Source: Clarkia xantiana subsp. parviflora (Eukaryota > Streptophyta > Magnoliopsida > Myrtales > Onagraceae). From it: a stretch of 64,000 bases of DNA. Numbering within the stretch: the stretch's first letter is position 1; each line of letters begins with the position of its first letter. This document shows, one piece after another, positions 1 to 8,762 of the stretch. The notes beneath the pieces are model-generated. The model did not search any database and was not told where the DNA came from. It worked only from the letters and a program-made list of their open reading frames with translations. A program made the position numbers and the translations under genes. The stretch is taken from assembly GCA_036873135.1 (NCBI GenBank), contig JAPTYO010000007.1, forward strand, positions 2,276,763 through 2,340,762. The letters run 5' to 3'.

Positions 1-86
1 TATCCATCATCGTTTTATTCGTCTTTATATATCATGTAACACGAGATGATTATGTGCCGGCAACTTATATATATATATATATATAT

Positions 87-769
87 GGGTTTAAGAACAC
101 AATAGGGGCCTGAATGTTTGCTCATGTTGCCAAAAAGGGTCTGAATTGAAAAAACGTATTATTAAGGGTCTAAATTTTGAGTATAAGTGAGGTCTCCGTC
201 TATTTTTTCTGTTAAAAGTGACAGAAAGTGGTCACATGCTTGGCATGTGACCGAAAATAATTTGAAAAACTGAAAATGCCCTTTGACCAGAGTGTGTCAC
301 TCACATATTTGACCTAAAAAGACGAAAATACCTTAAGCCACCACAGCTCCGGCGACCACCACCACCCGGCTCCGGCGACGACCACCCATCTCCGGCAACC
401 ACCACCCCAGCTCCGGCGACCCAAAAAAGCTCAGAATCGGAGCCACAGAGCTCCGATCGGAGTTTTTTTGGGTCGCCGAAGGTCGCCGGAGCTGGAGTGG
501 TGGTCGGTGGCGGTGGTCGTGGTGGCCTTAGTGTGCAGGGGTATTTTAGACATTTCACCTTACATTAATTAAACTGATAAATTGTATAATAATTACAAAA
601 GGGTAATTCTGTCATTTCACGTATTTCCGTTACATTTAACAGCAAATTTGGACGGAAACTCGATTATCAACAAAACTCAAAATTCAGGCTATTAATAATA
701 CGTTTTTTCAGTTCAGACCCCTTTAGGCAACATGGGCAAACATTCAGGTCCATATTGTGTTCTTAACCA
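87..769. mobile_element. Non-autonomous inverted-repeat DNA element (GGGTTAAGAAC family), complete copy
   Basis: The left end reads GGGTTTAAGAACACAATAGG and the right end is its near-perfect inverse (TTGTGTTCTTAACC). The inverted repeat continues for about 80 bp, to the segment ending in ACGTATTATTAA. Both sides abut (TA)n runs (67-86 and 769-792), as if the element landed in a TA microsatellite. The interior carries a short palindrome around GTCACATGCTTGGCATGTGAC (a little over 20 bases at about 230-251) and a GC-rich CTCCGGCGACCACC block. The interior open frame on the minus strand (301-558) is low-complexity and not a gene. Related copies lie at 10.0, 13.0, 28.5, 46.8, 49.0 and 59.0 kb. 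The superfamily is not certain. Confidence 0.75.
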
Positions 770-806
770 TATATATATATATATATATATATAATAATAG
801 TATTAA

Positions 807-995
807 AGGATTAATGACCTCAATGCAATTACTCTAGAACAACTCAATAAAGATTCGATAAATTATGTAGTTATGGATGCTCGATTCCCAGAGTTAGACA
901 TCACTGCATCGGTTAAGTTGCCACAAAGGGTGGATAATCATCTATTCCATGGCATCTACGTTTGGGACACTGATCCCAACAAGCTATTAAATTAA
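807..995 (+). pseudogene. Orphan protein-like fragment, family unknown
   Basis: One frame is open from about 807 to a TAA at 993-995 and encodes about 60 residues of non-repetitive, protein-like sequence, including MDARFPELDITASVK and VDNHLFHGIYVWDTDPNKLL. There is no usable ATG at its left end. The left boundary is a (TA)n tract and a transposon, so no upstream exon or good splice acceptor can be found. It looks like the last exon of a gene cut off by the element, or a captured fragment. I do not recognise the family and assign no function. Confidence 0.35.
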
Positions 996-1117
996 CATCA
1001 AATTTGACCTGGAAACTAATTAGTTCGTTGATAAACTATTCCTCCACTTCTATAACACAGTAATTACCGCTTCTCTGGTGATGCATTAAGGTGCTGTAAG
1101 GTGATAGACTATATACT

Positions 1118-3591
1118 TCATTCTGCCTCCATCTTTTTCGTATCATCATCACTAGGATTTTCTGCCTCTGTAGCTTCAGTTACAGAATGGTAGTTCATTG
1201 ACTGCAAGAAGTTGAAATATGCGTATTTCATGTCATACTGCATGTCGTACCCTACAATGAAAAAGATTACATAAATTCAAATTAACCAAGTAGCTTTAAG
1301 ACAAAGAAGGTGGGGGTAGAGGAATTATATACTTACAATAATTGACAGCAATTGTCAGGCCCCGGTCATCTGGAGTCTGTCTAACGTGATGAAACCACAT
1401 ACTGGGTCTGCAGTAATAATCAAATTAAAGTATCTACACAAACATTTACAGCAACAATCGACACTGAAAGTGATCCGCATTCGCTTTATAATCATCTATT
1501 CATCAAATAAAGGTCTAAGTTACTTTTTCTTTCCATTCATCCATCAACTTCGTACCCTTTTGAATAAGAAACACGTGATGGGCAAGAGTTTTTGTTCACA
1601 ACCAAACAAAAGCATATTTTGACTAAACATTCAAAATCCAAAGGGCAACAACTTAAATTCAGGTTATTGCAGAAGACGGGGTAAATGTATCCCTGCCTGC
1701 TTATAGATTATACCATTTATCCCAACTCACAAATGGCTCACGTTCTAAATTGACTTGATATACGACAATCTTTTTATTTTCGTGTTCTTTATTGAATGGT
1801 AAATGGTTAGCTTCACCAGTACATTACCATCCAAACCAACGTTTCAAAATAAAAATAAAAAGAGCTTATTGAAATAAATCAGAAACCGTCCAGGCTTAAT
1901 GAAATAAGATAAGGAACTCACAGGTATAGGATCTCCCCCGGCTTGATTGTACACTCAAAAGGCCGCGGGCCACTGAAGTACAATGGAAATTTTGCCATCT
2001 CACTGGTTAGTTTCTCTGGAGGAGGATAAGGATCAACACTGGACCAAGGCACATGCCTCCTGGGCACCTCTAACTCCAAATTGAATTCGCCACTCTCCTG
2101 TAAAAACCACCATGCAAAAAAATCAATAAAATACAGCACTACTGAAACACAAGACAAGATATGAATGCCACCTCAAAATAATATTGTTCTAAAGGGCACC
2201 TCTTCGTTTCTTAATCCATAGCTTTTGCATCAAACCTTATCATTAAACATCATATCAACTAACAGATGTATATCCTATCTAATTTGTAGATTCTACCATG
2301 CAAAACTTTAATCACTTCTCTCAGTGTAAAGATACATGTGGAACTCTTAAATCTATAAAGCCCATCGTTAAACAACGCTTTGTTTGAATGGAGTTAAGGA
2401 TCAATTTAGTTCAGTATGTGTGGAGTTCCGATTCTCCATATTGATTGTTTTGCCCCAAACAAAGTTTTTATTGCGAAAATATAAGGCTCTATGTGTAGGA
2501 CACCATAATGGGACTGCAAAATGAACACCAGTGATAAGTATACCCTTCTTCTCACACCTACTATCCAAATTAGAGAAAAATTAACCCCCCTCTTATTGAG
2601 AATCATGTAATGAAGGAGTTAAGTTGACACAAATGATCCCTTCTATGATATATCCATAAAATTGGAAACTTCACATACGCCGTCAAAGTTTCCCTCCTAA
2701 CGATCCAAACTAGAGGATCTTTAACCCATCTTTACCAGTGCAATGTTCTACCAAATTGTTGAACCAAAACAGATTATAGTTCTACCAAATTGTTGAACCA
2801 CAACAAATTATCACACACCTCACAGTATGAATACTGTGCAGCAGGGTAGTCCCTGATATACAAGCGGTGAACATCAGTGGGAGGAAGAAGCAAGAAACGC
2901 TTCTCACCGCAGACAACAGCATACAGGTTCTCATAGTGATCCTTGTGAAAAGACGTCTCTGAGAAGTGGTTACCAATCCATAGATTCACAGCTTCAGGAA
3001 GGCATCCCAGCGCTTCAGATGCCCAAGGGATGTCTGGATCGCAGTCCGATCCCAATGCAGAATATTCCGACCGAAAGCAGTCGTTCTGTTGCTGAGCATA
3101 AGCAACGAACTTGTCCCTGGTCACACAATCTCATGAAACATTATAGATAGTTACAAATTCAATTGAATGAATGCGTTTCCCAAAGGAAAATGCTGGCAAG
3201 TGGATTCTTACTCTAAATTGCTTCTGTAGATAAGATCGAGGGCGTCTGGGAAGGGAACCTGCTGAGGATGCGCGGAAGCGAAGCAGAGAGACGGTGGCGG
3301 CTCCACAGGGGAGGGAGCAAGGGCATCGGCTCGACCGTTAGGGGTGAAGTGGACGGAGACGTCTGAGGGGAGAGATCGAGCTAGGTAAGTGTCGGAGCGC
3401 CAGAGGTGGAGGGCGGGCCAGTGGAGGGTGGCGTTGGAGATGATGCAGGGTTTGTTGAGGGATACATAGTTCCTGAGGAACTCCAATGGAGACGGAGGCG
3501 AGCTTAGGCGATCAATCCGGGAGGTGTTTCCGAGGGTTAGGTCTCGGACCTCCTGCCACAGAGCTTGGACCTCCTTCATTGAGCAGCTCAC
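1118..3591 (-). CDS. JMJ32: JmjC-domain 2-oxoglutarate/Fe(II) oxygenase, JMJ32/JMJD7-like
   Basis: Five exons on the minus strand join in frame: 3591-3212, 3116-2819, 2097-1922, 1407-1337 and 1251-1118. They encode 352 residues, close to the usual JMJ32/JMJD7 length. All introns are GT-AG. The start is the first ATG (MSCSMKEVQALWQEV). The N-terminal domain has the family pattern FLRNYVSLNKPCII. The Fe(II) site is visible as SFHKDHYENLY (His184, Asp186), with the distal histidine in PSMWFHHVRQ (about 291-292). KRFLLLPPTDVHRL belongs to the double-stranded beta-helix. Family knowledge: Arabidopsis JMJ32 is reported as an H3K27 demethylase acting on FLC, and animal JMJD7 is a lysyl hydroxylase, so the true substrate here is open. 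The C-terminus ends in an acidic tail. The gene is convergent with nothing and lies back to back with the actin gene. Confidence 0.92.
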
Positions 3592-4027
3592 TGGAGACGG
3601 AGCAAGGAAGGAAACTCCAAAAACTAAAACCCTCTCTATATTACCGCCCAGACCTGACTCGAGTTTTTTTTTTTTTTAAGCCACTACTCGAGTTTTTTTT
3701 AGCTAACAATTTATCCAAAACAAAATTTCAACTTGCAAAGTGAAATTTTAAATAATAAATTATAAAAAATAACTACTAACAATTTGTTTGAGTGCTCAAA
3801 CGTAAGTAATTTTATAACTAATCCAAATTTCAAATAATTGAGTTATGGTCATGTTTTTTTCCTTAAAATTTTAAAGATCTTAATATTTAAGAAACTTGAA
3901 AATATATTTGATTTCACATGAATAATACATGGTATTTTTTTCGTCTATTTTAACTAAAAATTGTAAAGCAACAAATTATATACTCGAATTTATTTCAACA
4001 AAGCGGTTTGGCTACGACGCTTTCAAA

Positions 4028-4433
4028 GTCCGGAGGGAATTAAATGTTGGGGTTATACAAAATGGTTTGGCTACGGCGCTTTCAAAGTAATATACTTTCT
4101 TTTTTTTAAATAAAAATAATTATTTACTTTGGTGTAAATAATATAGGGGCTGACTAAAATGCAGTCGAATTTATTTCAACTCGATTTCTCAGCCATCAGA
4201 TTATGCATGGGTAAGAAACACATTTTATCTCTCATAAATTCTGATTAATTATCTCTCATGATCTAACAGCCGAGAAATCGAGTTGAAATAAACTTGACTG
4301 CATTTTACCAGTACCCTATATCATTTACACCGAAGTAAATAATTATTTTTTCAAGAAAAAGATAAAAGTATATTACTTTGAAAGCGCCGTAGCCAAACCG
4401 CTTTGTATAACCCCAACAAATTGCCTCCAGTCT
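4028..4433. mobile_element. Foldback element abutting the actin promoter, with a nested MITE
   Basis: The left arm (from about 4030, including GTTGGGGTTATACAAAATGG and GGCTACGGCGCTTTCAAAGT) is matched by its inverse on the right (ACTTTGAAAGCGCCGTAGCC, then TATAACCCCAAC, to about 4430). Arms are about 100 bp, and pairing continues through the flanks of the inner MITE at 4146-4316. An extra direct copy of the GGTTTGGCTACGRCGCTTTC segment lies just left, at about 4012-4035. No coding capacity. No clear target duplication was found for the outer element. Confidence 0.7.
4146..4316. mobile_element. 171-bp MITE, TA target site, copy 1
   Basis: The ends are GGGGCTGACTAAAATGCAGT and its inverse ACTGCATTTTACCAGTACCC. 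The inverted repeats extend about 50 bp, through ACTCGATTTCTCAGCC. A TA lies on each side (4144-4145 and 4317-4318), consistent with a TA target duplication as in Tc1/mariner-type MITEs. It sits in the centre of the outer foldback element. A second copy of equal length lies at 7344-7514. Confidence 0.75.
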
Positions 4434-4435
4434 TT

Positions 4436-4447
4436 TTTATTTATACA
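4436..4447 (+). promoter_or_regulatory. Candidate TATA box of the actin gene
   Basis: TTTATTTATACA lies about 90 bp before the proposed leader-intron donor (about 4535) and starts within a few bases of the foldback element's right end. Position and motif fit a TATA box; no start-site data. Confidence 0.4.
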
Positions 4448-5394
4448 AGACAGAAGAAGTAGAAGAAGGCGTTTCGCTCGCTGCTAACTGCTGCAGAGTC
4501 TGTTCGATTCTCAAAGGTGACTGGAACTCCAAGCTAAGTAAGCCTCCTCGTCGTGTTTCTTCATATTCCGATCTTTCTCAGTGTAAGCAGCTCTCTCTCT
4601 CTTCCGGTAGCCGCATAATTTTGAAAGGTGCGTGGTTTCTCAGCTGGTGTCCGCTAGCGGTTTCGGCCGTCCCAGATCATGATCTTCGGTGCTGTGCTAG
4701 TCTTTGTGGTATTGTATAGACTATAGAGCATGAACTTGAAATTTCCAGTTTTGAACTGTTTCTCTGAGAGAGAGAGAGAGAGGGAGAGAGAGCTTTGTTG
4801 ATGAATCCGTGCCCGTTTAGGCCTCGAGCGGCGGAAACTGGCTACTTATTGGCACTGGAACTCAACTTTTATCAAATTCCGTTTAAGCGTAACTGTTCAT
4901 TCCAAGTTTGAGAATCCAATCCTTTTCTTACTCATTAGTAAAGTGAGGTTAGGTTTTTTTCCGTTTCAATCATAATTTCCGGTTCAATGGTGCTAGCCAC
5001 TTTTGTTTAGTGAAAGTTATGTTGGTAACTTGGTATCTCTTATGCTAACTGAAACGTTAGCCTGATGTGTTAGGGGTAACTGACTGCTAGCCTTTTTAGG
5101 GTTAAAAGAACTCTGAATGTAATATTACGAAAATTAGTATATAAATTTAGTTGCTAATTTTGTTTGTTGTTGGGTTGAGTGAAAGAGAGGGCAAAAGTTG
5201 CCTGTGATATACTCATGATTCAGAGATATGATGGTGGGCGAGGCATGCAAAGTTTGCATCATTTTCATTTTCCTTTTTTTTTGGTGCACATTTAGCTTCA
5301 TTTTCAGTTTACTTTTGAATTGTTCATGTTTCATGTATTGGTTTAGTGGAGAAGAGCTAGGTTTGATTTGTAATTGTGAATGTAGGACTAAGAT

Positions 5395-6875
5395 ATGGCT
5401 GATTTTGAGGATATTCAACCCCTTGTTGTTGATAATGGGACTGGAATGGTGAAGGTGAGAGATTTTGAATCATTTTTCATTTTTACAGCATTTTTTGTTT
5501 GTTTCTGGAATGGTGTGTGTGTGTGTTGAAGAGAAATTTATGCAGGCAGGATTTGGTGGAGATGATGCTCCAAGGGCAGTTTTTCCTAGTATTGTCGGGC
5601 GAGCTCGTCACACAGGTGTGATGGTAGGTATGGGGCAGAAGGATGCTTATGTCGGGGACGAGGCTCAAGCCAAGAGGGGTATTCTGACACTCAAGTACCC
5701 TATCGAACATGGGATTGTTAACAATTGGGATGATATGGAGAAGATATGGCACCACGCCTTCTATAACGAACTCCGTGTAGGCCCTGAAGAACACCCCGTG
5801 CTTCTTACGGAAGCACCTCTTAACCCCAAGGCAAATAGAGAGAAAATGACTCAGATCATGTTTGAGACCTTCCAAGTGCCTGCCATGTATGTCGCCATTC
5901 AGGCCGTTCTTTCGCTCTATGCTAGTGGCCGCACTACAGGTTTGTTTTGTCAAAGTTTAGACTTACCACTTAATCAACTGTCCTAAAAACGTAAGGTGTT
6001 AGGTGAATGCATGGTTTTTATACTTCAACATGTTTGTACTTGTTAAACAATAACTTTGACATTTAAAAAATATGAGTTTGTAAAGATTTGAACATATATG
6101 CTCGGATTTGAGACAGGCATTGTGTTGGACTCTGGAGATGGAGTGAGCCACACAGTTCCTATCTACGAAGGCTACGCACTTCCCCATGCCATTCTCCGGC
6201 TCGACCTTGCTGGACGAGACCTAACTGATGCACTGATGAAGATCTTGACTGAGAGAGGCTACATGTTCACAACAACAGCCGAACGTGAAATCGTGCGGGA
6301 CATCAAGGAGAAACTTGCATACGTTGCAATTGACTATGAACACGAGCTTGAGATTGCCAGAACCAGTTCGGTGATAGATAAGAGCTACGAGTTACCTGAC
6401 GGACAGGTGATTACAATAGGTGCAGAGCGGTTCAGATGCTCAGAAATTCTGTTTAAGCCGTCGCTTATTGGGATGGAAGCCCCTGGAATTGATGAGACGA
6501 CTTATAACTCGATAATGAAATGCGATGTGGATATAAGGAAAGATTTGTACGGGAACATGGTTCTAAGTGGTGGATCCACCATGTTCCCGGGAATAGCGGA
6601 CCGTATGAGCAAGGAGATGACGGGGCTTGCGCCTAGCAGTGTTAAAATCAAGGTGGTGGCACCTCCTGAGAGGAAATATAGTGTGTGGATTGGAGGATCA
6701 ATCCTAGCCTCACTCAGCACATTCCAGCAGGTATTATTTAAATTATGTTAAATAAACAGATTTGTTTTACTTATTTGCAGACATATCTAATTGTTAGTGT
6801 GGGATGTAGATGTGGATATCCAAGGGGGAGTATGATGAATCTGGGCCAGCCATTGTTCACAGAAAGTGTTTCTAG
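5395..6875 (+). CDS. ACT: Actin (divergent isovariant)
   Basis: Four coding exons, 5395-5454, 5546-5939, 6117-6730 and 6810-6875, give exactly 377 residues, the plant actin length. The introns fall after codon 20, within codon 152 and after codon 356, the conserved plant actin positions. Nucleotide-binding loops are intact ([30 protein letters not shown]) and the protein ends SIVHRKCF. Actin polymerises into cytoplasmic and nuclear filaments. Several substitutions fall at very conserved sites: Val12 for Cys in LVCDNG, Gly24 for Ala in GFAGDD, Ala40 for Pro in GRPRH, and PGIDETTY for AGIHETTY. There is no frame damage, so it is probably a functional but unusual or organ-specific isovariant. 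A leader intron probably precedes the ATG. Confidence 0.95.
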
Positions 6876-8072
6876 TTCCTCTGGTTTGTGGTCTTGCTAT
6901 AGTGAGGTAGGTAGGTGAGTTTAGTGATGTTGAATAGAGAGTTGTAGATGAAGAGTGTTGATGGATGTTGTTCTCTTCCTAACATGACTAGCTGCTGGTT
7001 GCATTTCATGTGTGTTTTGCCAATCATACTGTCTCTAATCTTCTCTATGAGAAAAGTGAAAAAGAAAAGTTTTTTGTTTTTTCTAAAGAACTGCCAATAG
7101 CCTAAAATAAACTTTTCTTCATTTATTATTATTATATATTTATTTATTTTTTATCATTTTTACACCATTATAGGTACTTTTTAATTTTTATAAAGGATTA
7201 TAACATTTTCTTTATAGTATTTCAATTTAACTGATTGTTTCAAGTAAAAGTAGATGTGATTTACAATATTTTATGTACAATTAGATACGAATAACTTCCT
7301 AACAACATATAATATGATTATATTCTTAGTATACATATATTTAGGGGCTGGCTAAAATGCAGTCAAGTTTATTTAAACTCGATTTCTTAGTCGTTAAATC
7401 ATGAGAGAGAATCAATGAGAATTCAGGAGATATAAAAAGTGTTTTTTAACCATACATAATCTAATGGCTAAGAAATCGAATTGAAATAAACTTGAGTTTA
7501 TTTTAGCCGTACCCTATATTTATATAACAAATTAATGAATAATATACTATATTATTTCTTTTAATACATATCAATGTAAAATAATTATTGTTATATATAT
7601 AACATAAATTAATGAATATTAAAACATATACTATCATAAAAAAATCGTGTTGATCATGTTGAGCATTTTACTTTAACTTTCCTACTATTATGATTATTAT
7701 TGTGTGGCACATAATTTAAATTAAATTTTTGTAATAATGTTTTACGTTTCTATATTTTTAGAGTAGGACTATACTTTTGAACAGCATTAATTTGCGTCGA
7801 ACATACTCATGTATCATTCATAATATTAATATTCTCACGAAGATGCGAAAATAATGCGCTACTGATGTGTACTTCTTATCTATGTTCAATGATTATTGAA
7901 GTTATATTTATTTAGATATTCATGCAAAATTCCATTACGTGGCGCGCTAGATTTCCAAGATAATCTAGATTAAAACTGAGCATCTATCTCATGGGTAAAG
8001 AGCAACATTAATTAACTAAAAAAAAGGAGAAAAAAAGATGTACTACAACTACAAGGAAATAATTTGACTCTT
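6876..8072. other. Actin 3' region and AT-rich spacer
   Basis: The first 200-250 bases are the actin 3'-UTR region. The remainder is AT-rich spacer with one MITE (7344-7514) and no open frame of interest. The two flanking genes converge here. Confidence 0.5.
7344..7514. mobile_element. 171-bp MITE, TA target site, copy 2
   Basis: Same family and length as 4146-4316: left end GGGGCTGGCTAAAATGCAGT, right end inverse in GGCTAAGAAATCGAATTG and TTTTAGCCGTACCC. TA flanks both ends (7342-7343, 7515-7516). The central part is in the reverse arrangement relative to copy 1. The two copies bracket the actin gene. Confidence 0.72.
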
Positions 8073-8762
8073 TTACAGTGGGGTGGAGAGCACCAAAAAA
8101 TTACCCGCGGGTTGGGATTCTCTCGTTGAACTGGTCGGAGGACTGTCTAGCTCCGGCAGTGCCGCCAGACAGTTCCGGCGGCAAGTCGGGCAAGAAGAGT
8201 GGGCGCACAACCACCTCTCTATGCAGCCCACGTGGAACCCGTGCCTACACTCTTCCATCACCCTTATCTCATCGCCGTCAACGAACTCCGTCAAGCAGAT
8301 GGCGCACTCCGCCGTGGCCCCTGCCAGTTCCATCCCAAACGAGAAAACCGCCGGAGGGACCGCACTCAGAACTTCCGCTGCGGTCTGATCCGCCTTCTTG
8401 GGCCGGGTCTCATGGCTGCTGCTGTCAAGCTGAGCTGCCGTGCTGCTGCGGCGGAGGCAGCAGCGGATGGCACCGCTGAGAGCTAGAGCACAAATGACGG
8501 CGCAGAGGAGGATGATGACGATAATGGCGACGTAAGCCTGGAATGGCGCGGAGGCGGTCGGAGCCGGGGCCAGGGAAGGCTGCCACCGGCAGCTTCCGCC
8601 TTGGGAATCGCAGGTGGGTGCCGAGGTGATGAGGTTCTCCGGAGTCACTGGTTTTGCAGAGTCCGCAGTGAGCGGAATTTCTCTCATCCTTTTCCTCTTT
8701 GAGCTATAATGCTCGCAGTAGCCGGTAGCGATGTGGTGAGGAAGAGGGTAGAAGAAAGACAC
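8073..8762 (-). CDS. ATL-type RING-H2 E3 ubiquitin-protein ligase
   Basis: A single-exon gene of 229 residues, as usual for the ATL family. One transmembrane segment (about 77-97, YVAIIVIILLCAVICALAL) is followed by basic residues. The RING-H2 finger is complete: Cys153, Cys156, Cys172, His174, His177, Cys180, Cys191 and Cys194. The spacing is CX2CX15CXHX2HX2CX10CX2C, with the E2-contact Trp184. The protein should transfer ubiquitin at a membrane. The classic GLD motif upstream of the RING is poorly kept (AVPPAVFSFG). The first ATG is at 8762, but Met26 (MREIPLTADS) gives a more ATL-like N-terminus and may be the real start. High GC within the gene produces long antisense open frames that are not genes. 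Confidence 0.88.
   Translation of the reverse strand: MSFFYPLPHHIATGYCEHYSSKRKRMREIPLTADSAKPVTPENLITSAPTCDSQGGSCRWQPSLAPAPTASAPFQAYVAIIVIILLCAVICALALSGAIRCCLRRSSTAAQLDSSSHETRPKKADQTAAEVLSAVPPAVFSFGMELAGATAECAICLTEFVDGDEIRVMEECRHGFHVGCIERWLCAHSSCPTCRRNCLAALPELDSPPTSSTRESQPAGNFLVLSTPL

Larger units (their letters stand above)
1..1117. other. Left-edge spacer: transposon and an orphan coding fragment
   Basis: This gene-poor stretch precedes the 3' end of the JmjC gene. It holds a non-autonomous inverted-repeat element between two (TA)n runs (about 65-792) and a short open stretch of protein-like sequence (about 807-995). Both have their own entries. Nothing else could be recognised. Confidence 0.6.
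3592..5394. other. Divergent spacer between JMJ32-like and actin genes, with actin promoter and leader
   Basis: This region contains the promoters of both divergent genes. A TATA-like TTTATTTATACA lies at about 4436-4447. A (GA)n run lies near 4764-4792. Just before the actin ATG, TGTAG at about 5380-5385 is followed by a nine-base leader, the usual place for the acceptor of the plant actin 5'-UTR intron. A good donor, CTAA|GTAAGC, lies near 4535. Two nested inverted-repeat elements (about 4028-4433) abut the TATA-like box. The stretch 3650-4000 is AT-rich and otherwise featureless. Confidence 0.55.

Noticed and set aside
301..558. Proline-rich open frame of 85 codons inside the first transposon
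   Set aside because: Low-complexity CCGGCGACCACC block inside a non-autonomous element; no homologous frame is kept in the other copies.
5483..5953. Open frame of 156 codons antisense to actin exon 2
   Set aside because: It overlaps conserved actin coding sequence; the protein has no recognisable domain and is a codon-bias shadow.
8078..8486. Three plus-strand open frames opposite the RING gene
   Set aside because: They arise from the GC-rich RING coding sequence on the other strand and have Pro/Arg-rich compositions without motifs.
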